A stretch of DNA of 64,000 nucleotides from Trichodesmium sp002260545 (GCF_050016015.1 NZ_JBNHEQ010000178.1:8183-72182), one strand, 5' to 3'. Counted from the first letter of the stretch, positions 9,476-20,260 are shown. The notes: generated by a model not told the origin, from the letters alone. Made by a program: numbers and translations.

Positions 9476-10843
9476 CTAATCACGACTAGAAAAATTAATC
9501 CGATCGCTCAACTGTCGAATTGTTTGAGCAAAATTTAAGTCACTACTTTGTAACTGACTAATTTTGTCACAACTATATAAAACAGTGGTGTGGTCTTTTC
9601 CTCCAAAAACCTCTCCAATTTTTGGCAAACTCAAATCAGTATGTTGTCGCATCAAATACATCCCAACTTGTCTTGCCAAACTAATTTCTCGCTTTCTAGA
9701 ACTACCTTTTAAATCCTCTATAGATACATTAAAATTTTCCGAAACAACTTTAATAACTGCCTCTGGTGATGCCGCCAATTTTTCTGTTTGTGGATTTAAA
9801 ATAGGTGCAATATTCTCCACAGTCATAGGCAAACCAGAAATAGAAATATAAGTAACAACCCTAGTCAAAGCACCCTCCAACTCCCGAATATTTTTAGGAT
9901 ATCTAGTTGCAATATACTCAATTACATCTCTAGGCAAAACCATATTTTCATACTCAGACTTTTTCAGTAAAATTGCCATCCTAGTTTCCAGATCGGGAGC
10001 TTGAATATCCGCAATTAATCCCATAGAAAACCGAGAACAAAGTCGCTCTTGTAAACTAGGAATTTGATTTGGAGGTCTATCAGAAGCTAATACTACTTGT
10101 TTGCCAGCTTCATGTAAAGTATTAAAAGTATGAAAAAATTCCTCCTGAGTATATTCTTTACCCTCAATAAATTGAATATCATCTACTAATAAAACATCTG
10201 CTGCTCGATAATGGTCTCTAAAACTTTGCAGACTATCTTTACGAATAGCAGCAATCAAATCATTAGTAAATTTCTCTGTAGAAACATAAAATATTTGAGA
10301 ATCAGGAAAAATATCTAAACGATAATGACCAATAGCCTGCATTAAATGAGTTTTTCCTAAACCAACTCCACCACATAAAAATAAAGGATTAAACTCTCGC
10401 CCTGGAGACTCTGCCACTGCTAAAGAAGCTGCATGAGCCATACGATTATTCGGACCTACAACAAATCGAGAAAACATATATTTTGGATTAAGATTTGCTG
10501 GTTTAGGCTTTTGTATAGATAGACTTTCTAGAATATCAGGACTTTTATGCTCAGGCCATATAAGTCCCGAATCTTCTTTTGCAGCATCTTCATCTATAGA
10601 AGTAGTTAAGTAAATTTCTACTGGGTAACCGAGAATATCATGTACGACATCAGCAATGGTTTTTATATAGTATTTCTGTAACCAATTCCGAGCAAAAGGA
10701 TTAGGGGTGCAAATTACTAGACAATTATTTTCTAATTGTTCAGCATTGGCTGTTTTAATCCAGGTTTCAAAAGTCGGTCTGCTTAACTGTAATTGCAGTC
10801 TTTCTAAGACTTGGTTCCACAAATTATCAAGAGAAATTTCCAC
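9476..10843 (-). CDS. dnaA: Chromosomal replication initiator DnaA
   Basis: 455 residues, full length. DnaA binds 9-mer boxes at oriC, melts DNA and loads the helicase. Domain I occupies about residues 1-80 (LWNQVLERLQLQLSRPTFET). The AAA+ domain has Walker A GGVGLGKT at 158-165 and Walker B VLLVDDIQF at 217-225. The C-terminal domain IV has the DnaA signature (KDHTTVLYSCDKI) for box binding. The next gene on the strand is the split dnaN, with DnaA boxes between. DnaA commonly controls its own promoter through such boxes, but I did not find a box cluster upstream of this start. Confidence 0.97.
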   Translation of the reverse strand: MEISLDNLWNQVLERLQLQLSRPTFETWIKTANAEQLENNCLVICTPNPFARNWLQKYYIKTIADVVHDILGYPVEIYLTTSIDEDAAKEDSGLIWPEHKSPDILESLSIQKPKPANLNPKYMFSRFVVGPNNRMAHAASLAVAESPGREFNPLFLCGGVGLGKTHLMQAIGHYRLDIFPDSQIFYVSTEKFTNDLIAAIRKDSLQSFRDHYRAADVLLVDDIQFIEGKEYTQEEFFHTFNTLHEAGKQVVLASDRPPNQIPSLQERLCSRFSMGLIADIQAPDLETRMAILLKKSEYENMVLPRDVIEYIATRYPKNIRELEGALTRVVTYISISGLPMTVENIAPILNPQTEKLAASPEAVIKVVSENFNVSIEDLKGSSRKREISLARQVGMYLMRQHTDLSLPKIGEVFGGKDHTTVLYSCDKISQLQSSDLNFAQTIRQLSDRINFSSRD

Positions 10844-12030
10844 TGCTAACCTCTTTATTATGTTGGTACAGAAATAAATTCAATTTATAAATTATTGAAT
10901 AAAAATTTGTTGCTCATAACTACCAAACAAGTTAATTTTTTGCTCGGAATACTGGTTAAAATGTCAAATTAAATTGTGTAAATTGTAGGGGGTTTGGTTT
11001 CCAATTGATAATGGATAATTAATCAATTCGGTTGAAAGCCTCTTCTAATAATTAATAATTGACAATTGATCATGGATAATTGGAAAGAGTTCTTTAAATC
11101 TCTAATTTTCTCTCCCTATTTCTATCTAACTCGTTCACATACTCTAAATTATCAATTATCGATTATCCATTATTCACTATCCATTGTTAAAGAGGTAATT
11201 ATCCATTATCAATTAATTAACAAACTCCTACAAGATATATAGCAATCCCCGCTTATGTTGCGGGTAATTAAAAAGTAAATAAAAAACTTGAAACTCCCAC
11301 CTGTTGCCTTTTGCCTGTTCCCTAAAAAGCAGTAAGATTTTTGTCGCGAATATGCGGAGGATTGCTATAGATAAATTTAGTGAACAATATAATTTGTATT
11401 TTCTTTTATAGTTATTATGTTATTATATTTTAGGTTGACAAATATAACTTTTTATGATATATAGGGGAGTAAAACAGGGCAGAAGTAAAAGTACAATTAC
11501 AATTAGTGAAAAAGCTACTTAGATAAGCCATAAAAAGGTTAATATCAAGATTTAACTATTTAACTACCCATCAACTTAAAAATTCTAAAATTTTGATGGT
11601 CTAAAAGTGTGATGTGTATTAGTGTTTACTCGTCCATATCTCCACTACTATGCCTGGAATACTAATTGCCAATGTGACATACCTTGCCAAAAAGTTGCTG
11701 GAAATTACATTATAAAGTCAACTTTCTTAAGGCTTCCCTACTTCTGGGTAAATATTAATTGATAAACTTTTTCTGCCAACTCAATGACCCAAAAGTAAAA
11801 CCAACCAGACAAAGACTGATATTCTTTACTTACTGTATGTTGGTAAAATCCTACCAGTATAAAATTAGAACAAACAATGTAATTTTTGTTTCTCCAGTGA
11901 GGCAGAATGGAGAATTAAAAACAAAGCTCAGGATATCTCCGAATAAATAAGCAGATTGACTGAGAAACCCGAACCTGAATCTCAGGCCATACAAGAAACT
12001 GCCAGCTAACTAATATAACCAACCTATTAA
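10844..12030. other. Gene-poor spacer between dnaA and odpB
   Basis: The two genes diverge from this 1.2-kb stretch, so both promoters should lie here. It contains runs of the small motif ATTATCAATTATCCATTATC (about 11010-11220) and a family-A element at 11238-11369. A 63-codon plus-strand frame at 11759-11950 lacks a ribosome binding site and recognisable content, so it is not called. Confidence 0.6.
11238..11369. repeat. Family-A palindromic element
   Basis: Inverted ends TATAGCAATCCCCGC and GCGGAGGATTGCTATA enclose about 100 bases sharing AAAAGCAGTAAGATTTTTG and GAAACTCCCACCTGTTGCC with the copy at 19148-19284 in opposite orientation. MITE-like, non-coding. Confidence 0.85.
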
Positions 12031-13014
12031 ATGGCACAAACTTTATTATTTAACGCTCTCCGTGCAGCCATTGATGAAGAGATGGCAAAAGATCCAACTG
12101 TATATGTTCTTGGTGAAGATGTGGGTCACTATGGAGGGTCCTACAAAGTTACCAAAGACCTTTATCAAAAATATGGAGAACTACGAGTCCTTGATACCCC
12201 CATTGCAGAAAATAGCTTTACAGGAATGGCCATAGGTTCAGCTCTAACTGGATTACGCCCTATTATAGAAGGCATGAATATGGGCTTTTTATTATTGGCT
12301 TTCAACCAAATTGCTAATAATGCTGGAATGTTACGCTATACTTCTGGGGGCAATTTCAAAATTCCATTAGTTATTCGTGGCCCTGGTGGTGTAGGCCGTC
12401 AGTTGGGTGCAGAGCATTCCCAAAGATTAGAAGCTTATTTTCAAGCTGTTCCTGGTTTGAAAATAGTAGCTTGTTCAACTCCATATAATGCTAAAGGTTT
12501 ACTTAAGGCAGCTATCCGTGATGAAAATCCGGTTTTATTTTTTGAACACGTCCTTCTCTATAATTTGAAAGAGGATTTACCAGACGAAGAGTATTTATTA
12601 CCTTTAGATAAAGCGGAAGTGGTACGCAATGGAAAAGATGTTACTATTTTGACTTACTCCCGAATGCGTCACCATGTTATCCAAGCAGTAAAAACTTTGG
12701 AAAAACAGGGTTATGACCCAGAGGTAATAGATTTAATATCTCTTAAACCTCTAGATTTTGAAACTATTGGTAATTCTATTAAGAAAACTCATCGGGTGAT
12801 TATTGTTGAAGAGTGCATGAGAACAGGTGGTATTGCTGCTGAGTTAATTGCCTCTATTAATGAAAGATTATTTGATGAATTAGATGCACCTGTTTTGCGG
12901 TTGTCTTCTCAAGATATTCCTACACCTTATAATGGTACACTTGAAAGATTAACAATTGTACAACCAGAACAAATTGTTGAAGCAGTACAAAAAATGGTGG
13001 CAATGAAAGTTTAA
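12031..13014 (+). CDS. odpB: Pyruvate dehydrogenase E1 component, beta subunit
   Basis: 327 residues, the normal length for the separate E1-beta chain. With E1-alpha it forms the thiamine-diphosphate enzyme that decarboxylates pyruvate and passes the acetyl unit to the E2 lipoyl domain. The N-terminus MAQTLLFNALRAAIDEEM and the TPP-binding half with LGEDVGHYGGSYKVT and DTPIAENSFTGMAIG are typical, as is the C-terminal transketolase domain (VEECMRTGGIAAELIA). E1-alpha is not in the window; cyanobacteria usually encode the subunits apart. An odpB-secD-secF order occurs in other cyanobacteria, although here the spacers are unusually long. Confidence 0.95.
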   Translation: MAQTLLFNALRAAIDEEMAKDPTVYVLGEDVGHYGGSYKVTKDLYQKYGELRVLDTPIAENSFTGMAIGSALTGLRPIIEGMNMGFLLLAFNQIANNAGMLRYTSGGNFKIPLVIRGPGGVGRQLGAEHSQRLEAYFQAVPGLKIVACSTPYNAKGLLKAAIRDENPVLFFEHVLLYNLKEDLPDEEYLLPLDKAEVVRNGKDVTILTYSRMRHHVIQAVKTLEKQGYDPEVIDLISLKPLDFETIGNSIKKTHRVIIVEECMRTGGIAAELIASINERLFDELDAPVLRLSSQDIPTPYNGTLERLTIVQPEQIVEAVQKMVAMKV

Positions 13015-13752
13015 CTTGTAGGAAGAAGGAAGAGGGAAAAAGGAAGAAGACTGATTAAATTTTTAACTTTTTTGAGTAAAATCAACTTTTACTTCTTGTT
13101 TTCTGCTTCTTACTTCCTGATCATCAAATCCCCAACTGAATGCTTCCAACTTCAGTCTTATTTCTTCCTTCTTAATTCCTCTCATCAGTTTTCAAGAATT
13201 AATAATTAATAATTACTTATTCTGTAATAGAAGGATTGGCTAAGTAGATTGTTTAATTTGTACAATTATAATCAAAAAAACTAGAATTAAGAACTATAGC
13301 AATTCTCATCTCTGAGTGAGGTAATTTTTTTTTATTTGAGAGAGTAGGAATTAGGGAGTAGGAATTCAGGAAACAGGTTAATAGACAAAAAGAAAAACAA
13401 CTGTACCTCAGTAACTTGAAAAACTCTATATTTCTAGTCAAAAGTAAGATTTAGAAAATATTTATTTGCTAGTAAGTTCATAAGCAAAATTAATTACACA
13501 TCCTATTGATTCCCTATTCCCTCTATTAAATAAGAAATTTATTTTGCACAACTACTTATAACTATCAAAGTCAAGAAATACTTAGATATATTTAATTTAT
13601 AAACATTCTCTCAGACATTGATATTTACTTTATAAATTCTCTCAAAAAACATCAAAAAATTAAAAATTTTCACAAAAATAAACAAAAGCAAAATATTAAT
13701 TATCTAATCTATATATATAATCCTCTAAATGCTGCTTTCAAACAGTTAAATT
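13015..13752. other. Gene-poor spacer between odpB and secD
   Basis: 738 bases without a supportable gene. A decayed family-B-like tract (AATTAATAATTAATAATTAC, then AGAAGGATTGGC) lies near 13195-13235. The last 200 bases before secD are extremely AT-rich and probably contain its promoter. Confidence 0.55.
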
Positions 13753-15138
13753 ATGCGTAGACAAAATTCTTATATAGCCTTAATCTTAGTTCTAGTTATC
13801 GCATCAATTACAGTATTGAGTCAAATTCCAATTCGTTTAGGACTAGACCTCAGAGGTGGGTCACAACTAACTATTCAATTACAAACCTCTGAGGAAATTC
13901 CTACCATAGACGAGCGCGTTATGGAAGGAGTCCTAACAATAGTTGAAAATAGGGTCAATGCTCTGGGTGTATCAGAATCAGTAGTCCAATCTTTAGGACA
14001 AGACCAAATTTTAGTCCAACTACCAGGAGTAAATGACCCTGAACAAGCAGAACGGGTTTTAGGAGGGACGGCTCAACTCGACTTCCGAGAACAATTACAA
14101 GGCACCGAACAACAATTAGCAATTGAATATCAAGTACAAAGACAACTATTAGTAGAGCAAGAATTACTCAGAAATAGTGAAGACCAAGAAGCTATAGATA
14201 AAAATTTGGATTCTCTCCAAAAAACAAATCAAGCGATCGCTGGACTATTCAAAGAAGCAAGTATTAAAGGTCAAGACCTAAGAGATGCTTTAGCGGAACC
14301 AGAAGCTCCTGGATCTAATAACTGGAATGTGGCTTTGCGCTTTACCTCTGAAGGAGGACAGAAGTTTGCTGAACTTACCAAAAATTTAGCAGGAACTGGA
14401 CGTAGTATAGGTATTTTCCTAGATGATAAATTATTAAGCGCTCCTACAGTTAGTGTGGAATTTGCAGAGACTGGTATTACTGGTGGTAATGCAGTTATTC
14501 AAGGTAGATTTACCCCTGAACAAGCAAATGACCTAGCTGTACAACTGCGGGGTGGTGCTTTACCTGTATCTGTAGAAATTGTTGAAAATCGAACTGTTGG
14601 GGCAACTTTGGGTAGGGATAGTATTCAGCGTAGTGTCTATGCTGGAATAGGTGGCTTAATTCTAGTTTTAGTATTTATGATCTGGTACTATAGGTTGCCT
14701 GGCATAATTGCTGATGTAGCTTTAGTGATTTATGCCCTATTTACTATTGCTAGTTTTTCGATCTTGGGCGTTACTTTAACATTACCAGGAATTGCTGGCT
14801 TTATCCTGAGTATTGGTATGGCAGTAGACGCCAATGTTTTGATTTTTGAACGGACAAGGGAAGAGTTACGAGCTGGCAAAACTTTATATCGTTCTGTAGA
14901 GTCTGGCTTTTATCGAGCTTTTTCTAGTATTTTAGATGGTAATGTCACAACTTTGATTGCTTGTGTGGCTCTATTCTGGTTAGGAACTGGTTTGGTAAAA
15001 GGTTTTGCCCTAACTTTGGGAATTGGTGTGGCAATTAGTATGTTTACCGCTCTTACTTGTAGTCGAACTTTGATGTTTTGGACAATTGGATTTTCCCAAT
15101 TCCGCAAACCAGAATTATTCTGTCCAGAGTTAAAATAA
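13753..15138 (+). CDS. secD: Protein translocase subunit SecD
   Basis: 461 residues. SecD works with SecF beside SecYEG and uses the proton-motive force to complete export. One N-terminal transmembrane segment (about residues 6-24) is followed by the D1 motif LGLDLRGGSQLTIQL, a large periplasmic P1 domain, and five transmembrane helices from about residue 296. Conserved motifs include GATLGRDSI, GMAVDANVLIFERTREE and GFYRAFSSILDGNVTTL. The length is normal for a cyanobacterial SecD. secF follows on the same strand after 1.2 kb, a spacing that makes a shared operon uncertain. Confidence 0.96.
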   Translation: MRRQNSYIALILVLVIASITVLSQIPIRLGLDLRGGSQLTIQLQTSEEIPTIDERVMEGVLTIVENRVNALGVSESVVQSLGQDQILVQLPGVNDPEQAERVLGGTAQLDFREQLQGTEQQLAIEYQVQRQLLVEQELLRNSEDQEAIDKNLDSLQKTNQAIAGLFKEASIKGQDLRDALAEPEAPGSNNWNVALRFTSEGGQKFAELTKNLAGTGRSIGIFLDDKLLSAPTVSVEFAETGITGGNAVIQGRFTPEQANDLAVQLRGGALPVSVEIVENRTVGATLGRDSIQRSVYAGIGGLILVLVFMIWYYRLPGIIADVALVIYALFTIASFSILGVTLTLPGIAGFILSIGMAVDANVLIFERTREELRAGKTLYRSVESGFYRAFSSILDGNVTTLIACVALFWLGTGLVKGFALTLGIGVAISMFTALTCSRTLMFWTIGFSQFRKPELFCPELK

Positions 15139-15217
15139 CCTCAAAAATCTTATAGTCTAAATTCTGCATTGCAAAACTTAGTATATGAAGACAAAAATTC
15201 AGGAGAAAATGAAGTTT

Positions 15218-15361
15218 CAATAATTAATAATTAACAATTAATAATTAATAATTAATAATTAATAATTACCTCTTCTAGAAAAGAAGAGGATTGCTTCAAA
15301 GGAAAATTTTTTCTTTTTTTCTCCCTGAAAGGAGAGGCTTTATACCTTAATTTTTCGGTAA
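15218..15361. repeat. Family-B palindromic element
   Basis: A run of AATTAATAATTAATAATT precedes ACCTCTTCTAGAAAAGAAGAGG, then CTCCCTGAAAGGAGAGG and the conserved end CTTTATACC, TTTTTCGGTA. Non-coding. Confidence 0.85.
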
Positions 15362-15750
15362 GTATTTACCTATTAGCGATCGGCATTTAGCAATAAAAAT
15401 GAAAGAGGGGCACATTTTTTATGGATATCTAAAGTTAGCTGATTTAGTATTAGTAATAGATTGAAATTTTAGCTAAATCTCTAAATACTGCTTCTTTTTC
15501 AGGAACCTATGATAATAAATACAGTTATTATAGGTTAGTTATCTAAAATTTCCCAATTGTATTGATCTTAAGACTTTGACTTTTTTGAATATAACTTTAT
15601 TCCAGGAGATTTAGTATGAAACTGATAGCTGAAATATGAATCCTGACAATGAAGTTTACTAATTGGAGTAAATAATTAACTATTTATAGTAAGAATTCAG
15701 CTATTAGCAGTCAATCAGCAAGAAAAACCTACGCTTAAGGAGGGGATTTC

Positions 15751-15880
15751 AAGAATTGATAATTGATAATGGATAATTGATAATTACCTCTCCCTAAAAC
15801 GGATAGGATTGAATAAAAGGAATATTTTTTTTTGTTTCTCCACGGTGAGTGAGAGGCTTTATACCTTTATTTTTCGGTAA
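15751..15880. repeat. Family-B palindromic element, inverted twin of 20010-20141
   Basis: Contains ACCTCTCCCTAAAACGGATA and CTCCACGGTGAGTGAGAGGC, ending TTTTTCGGTAA. The copy at 20010-20141 is nearly its exact reverse complement, closer than any other pair of this family in the window. Confidence 0.88.
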
Positions 15881-16360
15881 ATAAATATAGACTTTAAGGT
15901 CAAGGGTGCTAACTTTTGTAGTCAGAAAAATCTGGCTCCATTAATAAAGCTTTCCTATACACACTAAAAGCAATAGCTGAGAGCTGACGGCTGAATGTTA
16001 TATTTATAGTTACTATTTTCCTGATTATTTGAGTCTGAGAAAGGTCAAGAAAAGCAATTTACTGATTTTATACGACTTTGATAATGTGATAAATTAACCT
16101 CCAGAATGTAAGCTATAAGAATCATAATAAAACCTCTTGAGTATAGTTTTTCTCTTATTTAGCTATTTCCTACTCTTCTGTTCCTTTCTTGAAACAAGAA
16201 GGAACTATTTTTTCCTGTGGAAATAGTAGTCAGTAATCAGGAGTCAGCAAGAGTGCGATTCGCTTGGGTATATCCTTTTCCTAAGGAAATGCTAATAGCT
16301 TATAGCTTATAAAAATTTTTCCTATTCTCTAATATCCTACATCTCATTGCTTCAATAAAA

Positions 16361-17347
16361 ATGAAAATAAGTGTTATTAAACAGCGATCGCTCTGGTGGA
16401 GAATTTCCGGGTCTATTATACTTAGTGGTTTAATTGCTATGGTCATTTCTTGGACTCAGCCAGATATTGGTGCGCCTTTACGTCCAAGTTTAGACTTTGT
16501 TGGTGGTACTCGATTACAACTAGAATTAGATTGCACTATACCCAACAATTGTAATAAGGCTATTACAGTTGCTGCTGTTAGAGAAATAACAACCAACCAA
16601 GGTTTAGGCAACACAAGTATTCAAGTTGTGGGAGAAGAGAAACAAGCTCTTGACATACGCACAAAAACTTTAGATGTTGATACTCGGACTCAATTAATCA
16701 CAGCTTTAAGTACAGAATTTGGCAAATTTGACCCAAATTCTACTCAAATTGATACGGTTGGTCCGACTTTAGGGCGACAAATTTTTACTTCTGGATTATC
16801 TGCTCTACTGGTCGCTTTTTTTGGTATTACTGTATATCTGACTTTTAGGTTTCAGTTGGATTATGCTGTATTTGCTTTTGTTGCCTTATTCCATGACATA
16901 TTAATTACGGTTGGCATTTTCTCAATTCTTGGTTTAGTAGCTGCTGTAGAAGTAGATAGTTTATTTTTGGTTGCCTTACTAACTATTATTGGATTTTCTG
17001 TTAATGATACAGTGGTAATTTATGACCGAGTTAGAGAGGTAATTAAACGTTATCCAGGAGAATCAATTAATCAGATAGTTGATGATGCTGTAAATCAAAC
17101 TTTAACAAGGTCAATTAATACAACTGTAACTACTTTATTACCATTAGTTGGTATTCTAATATTTGGTGGAGAAACTTTAAAATATTTAGCTTTGGCTTTA
17201 ATTATTGGTTTTGTGGCAGGTTCTTACTCTAGTATCTTTGTTGCTAGTACACTTTTAGCTTGGTGGCGCGAGCGCATTGGAGAATCTATCCCCAACCCCT
17301 TAGAAGAAAATTCAGAATTAGTAGAAGGTCAAGAGAATACTGTTTAG
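16361..17347 (+). CDS. secF: Protein translocase subunit SecF
   Basis: 328 residues, partner of SecD in the proton-driven SecDF membrane complex. After the first transmembrane helix (about residues 13-31) comes LRPSLDFVGGTRLQLEL, the SecF form of the conserved D1 motif. Then a periplasmic domain, and five C-terminal helices with GFSVNDTVVIYDRVRE and NQTLTRSINTTVTTLLPL. There is a HIP1 site (GCGATCGC) within the fourth to sixth codons region. Complete and apparently functional despite the repeat-filled spacer that separates it from secD. Confidence 0.96.
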   Translation: MKISVIKQRSLWWRISGSIILSGLIAMVISWTQPDIGAPLRPSLDFVGGTRLQLELDCTIPNNCNKAITVAAVREITTNQGLGNTSIQVVGEEKQALDIRTKTLDVDTRTQLITALSTEFGKFDPNSTQIDTVGPTLGRQIFTSGLSALLVAFFGITVYLTFRFQLDYAVFAFVALFHDILITVGIFSILGLVAAVEVDSLFLVALLTIIGFSVNDTVVIYDRVREVIKRYPGESINQIVDDAVNQTLTRSINTTVTTLLPLVGILIFGGETLKYLALALIIGFVAGSYSSIFVASTLLAWWRERIGESIPNPLEENSELVEGQENTV

Positions 17348-18105
17348 ATATAACTCAGAACTAGAGAAAGTTATAACTTTTGTAAGCATTCAGCTATAAG
17401 TTATTAACTTATTATCTCACTCATAGGAAGAAGGAGTTAGTATCCAAGGAGAATTAAAAGTTACAACTAAAGTATACTTCTTGAATATAGAATCCGGGTA
17501 ATTAGTTATCCTATTGCGCTCGGAGTTAGGAGCCATAATTCAGAATTCTGAATTCTGAATTCAGGAGAAAGAAAGAATTTGAATAGGATGAATTTTTAAA
17601 TTGCTATTCATTCAATAGAATATCTATATTAAGAAACAGTAATGAGGGTAATTACTGTATAACCGGATTTTACATAACCTGAGAAGGAATTATTGATTCA
17701 AAAGCTGATTGCTGACCGCTAATAGCTGAATGCTTACTAACTTTTAAATTTTTAGAGCTAATTAGTCAACTGATCTGTTTGTGCAATATTCCCAGGAAAA
17801 TACTTAATTTATTGTAGCTATCAGGAATAATTTTTCTAGTAACCTAAAAATTTCAAAACCTAAATCTAGGAAACAACTCAAGCTATTATAGAAGTTTTCA
17901 TTCAAATAGACCACAATTCTCAGAGCTGTAAATTTAAAAAATTTACAAACATTTATTTATATTTTGTCTGTAGTCTATTTGTGTGAAAAACCTCTAGTCT
18001 TAAGTTGAGAAATTAGTTCTTACAGCTTGAAAAAATTTAAGCAACTTTTGCTAATAGAAAAAATTCTCTTCTGCCTTTTTTTCTTATTCTTTCAACATCC
18101 TAAAA
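17348..18105. other. Spacer downstream of secF
   Basis: 758 bases. It holds a palindromic repeat near 17495-17580 (AATCCGGGTAATTAGTTATC, then AATTCTGAATTCTGAATTC) whose ends recur near 38914 and 54610-54775. I see no gene. Confidence 0.5.
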
Positions 18106-18492
18106 ATGTGTAAAGATGAGTCAGTTTTACAAGTTCAAGTACAAAGACTCTACAGACTAATAATCTATTTTAAATGGTTGATAGTTGTGTTACTTTGGAG
18201 TAGTGTTGGTTCTTTAAGTATATGGAGTTTACGGAGAGAAATTTCTTTGTGGTTAGATCATTTTACTTGGATTTCTGTACGTTATTCCCTAGCTTATAAT
18301 AAACTATCTGCTGTTGGTTTAGGTCTGTGTCTTGGTACTACAACTGCTATTTTAGTTTGGCAAAGTAGACACATTCTTTGGGGTATATCTCCAGAAGAAC
18401 AAAAGCGCTTAGAAAAACAAGTACGTCAGATTAATCATCAAGGTGAAACTCATCCTTTATGGAGGTGGGTAATTCAAGATAATTCAAATTAA
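18106..18492 (+). CDS. Small conserved-type membrane protein (128 aa)
   Basis: 128 residues starting MCKDESVLQVQVQRLYRLII. It has two probable transmembrane segments: FKWLIVVLLWSSVGSLSIW (about 22-40) and LSAVGLGLCLGTTTAILVW (about 67-85). Between them is WLDHFTWISVRYSLAYNKL, and a charged tail follows (SPEEQKRLEKQVRQINHQG). The balanced composition and clear topology support a real gene. It follows secF at a distance. I do not recognise a characterised family; a role at the membrane is the only safe statement. Confidence 0.75.
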   Translation: MCKDESVLQVQVQRLYRLIIYFKWLIVVLLWSSVGSLSIWSLRREISLWLDHFTWISVRYSLAYNKLSAVGLGLCLGTTTAILVWQSRHILWGISPEEQKRLEKQVRQINHQGETHPLWRWVIQDNSN

Positions 18493-19147
18493 TCCATATT
18501 ATGATGACAAGAGCATTTACTCTATATACTATATCAGTTTTTGAGAATGGTTAAAGAGTTATTTGTCTTATAGCACTTTGATAAATGTTTGCTACAAATA
18601 CGAAATATTAATTATAATACTTATTTTGTTGTATAAAGTTATATCTACTGATTAAGGAATAAAATGTACTATTTTTATTCTTTAGTTCCTTACCTTCTTC
18701 AGACTATAAACTATTTGTAACATTCTTTTTTAATTCATGGTGTTATACCAATTCACCTCAATAATGTCACAATTTGGAGTATTAAATAATAGCCAAAAAT
18801 AATAGTTAATTAAACATATAATCTTAATCAACTACTGTGCATTTAAACGACTTATTCTTGTGTACATCATTGAAAGAAAAACCCTGATTACTTCTGAATT
18901 ATAACTTCTGACTTGCGAATAAGCATTTTAAATGCGTATTAGCTTACCTGATTTTTTAATGCCTGACTTTTTACTTATATCTCAGTATCTCTGCAAAATA
19001 AATGTGCATTTTTAGTCTATAAGGAGCAACAAACAAACTACAGAGAAATCAACATATAACTGAATAGTAAAAACACAAATAATTTTGCCTATTTCCTGGC
19101 ATATACTCTTAGTAGAGAAGATTAGTATTTATTCCCCTACAAAAGAC

Positions 19148-19284
19148 TATAGCAATCCTCCGCATATTCGTGTCAAAAATCTTACTGCTTTTTAGGCAAC
19201 AGCTCCAGAAGGCAACAGGCGGGAGTTTCAGTTTTTTTTATTGACTTTTTGATTACCCGCAACATAAGCGCGGATTGCTTATAG
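19148..19284. repeat. Family-A palindromic element
   Basis: Ends TATAGCAATCCTCCGC and GCGCGGATTGCTTATAG. The interior is a near reverse complement of 11238-11369, sharing AAAATCTTACTGCTTTTTAGG and GCAACAGGCGGGAGTTTC. Confidence 0.85.
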
Positions 19285-19744
19285 CTATATTGTAGTCAAT
19301 ATTTGCAGATTATTTTCTGGTAGCCAATAGTTCTGTGTTCTTGCCTTTCCCTATTGCCTACTCCCTTTTTTAGATTTACTGATACATTCAGTTTCTAACT
19401 AGATCCTATTTTTTGATTGATTAATAAATAATACTAAATCAGGTTTTTTTATATCAGAGCAAATCTCAAAATTTTTCCTAGATATATTAACAATAAAGGG
19501 TTTTAGATGTTGGAAAAAAACACCTAAAAAAAAATTTATTTCAATCAGTATTTAAAATATCTGCAACAGAAGCAAATTCTGAAATAGTTGAGATACTGTT
19601 GATCAAACAAACATTAAGACCACTACAATAGTTAATACAGTATATTTGTGGTTTATAAAGTACAGTAGCAGTATCTTTTTAAATAGTTTTTGATGTATGG
19701 AATTAAGGTTTCATTTTTGTTGATAAAATCTACTATAATCACTG

Positions 19745-19935
19745 TACCACAGTTAGATGGAAGAGGCTATATTGGTGGGTTGGTGGACAACTTCCACCTA
19801 GAGTCAGCAAGGGTCAATATTACCATTTTTTCATGTTGCGGAGCTTGAATGGAGTTGTGGGGCAGCAAAATTGCTGTTGTTAACATGAATCCGCAGCATA
19901 ACCATAGGAAAGCTTTGCGCCAGAAAAACTAACCC
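19745..19935 (+). ncRNA. Possible structured RNA (unidentified)
   Basis: A block of higher GC than its surroundings can fold into successive hairpins on either strand. GGTGGA pairs with TCCACC (about 19780-19800). TGTTGCGGA pairs with TCCGCAGCA (about 19834-19897), enclosing a second helix CAGCAA/TTGCTG. Both arms contain a G-T pair or bulge, as expected of an RNA rather than a simple repeat. No coding frame spans it. The strand is a guess, and I cannot match it to 6S, SRP, RNase P or tmRNA. Confidence 0.3.
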
Positions 19936-20009
19936 CAAACAAGGATTTGATTTTCATTTAACAAACAGTTTCTCAAGCAGTTAATAAGTCAACCATGAAT
20001 TTTGAGAAA

Positions 20010-20141
20010 TTACCGAAAAATCAAGGTATAAAGCCTCTCACTCACCGTGGAGAAACAAGAAAAAATTTTCCTTTTATTCAATCCTATCCGTTTTAGGGAG
20101 AGGTAATTATCAATTATCCATTATCAATTATCAATTATTGA
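20010..20141. repeat. Family-B palindromic element, inverted twin of 15751-15880
   Basis: Starts TTACCGAAAAATCAAGGTAT, continues CTCTCACTCACCGTGGAGAA, then TATCCGTTTTAGGGAGAGG and an AT-rich tail. It is nearly the exact reverse complement of 15751-15880. Confidence 0.88.
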
Positions 20142-20260
20142 AGATTACTTATCAAGGGATATGACACCATTCAGTGGTAAAAATACTCAATCTCTTTGAT
20201 CGACTGTAATGAGTATAATATTAATTTATTAGTTATCAAAAAAAAATTAAAATTATGTAA

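Larger units (their letters stand above)
15139..16360. other. Repeat-filled spacer between secD and secF
   Basis: These two genes usually abut; here 1222 bases separate them. Most is repeat: family-B copies at 15218-15361 and 15751-15880, with AT-rich connectors. There is no supportable ORF. secF may therefore need its own promoter, probably in 16100-16350. Confidence 0.7.
18493..20260. other. Long gene-poor region with repeats and a possible structured RNA
   Basis: 1.77 kb without a supportable protein gene. Contents: a family-A element (19148-19284), a GC-richer block with nested hairpins (19745-19935, listed separately) and a family-B element (20010-20141). The rest is AT-rich unique sequence. 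Confidence 0.6.

Noticed and set aside
11759..11950. 63-codon plus-strand frame before odpB
   Set aside because: No ribosome binding site, AT-driven composition; more likely part of the odpB leader region.
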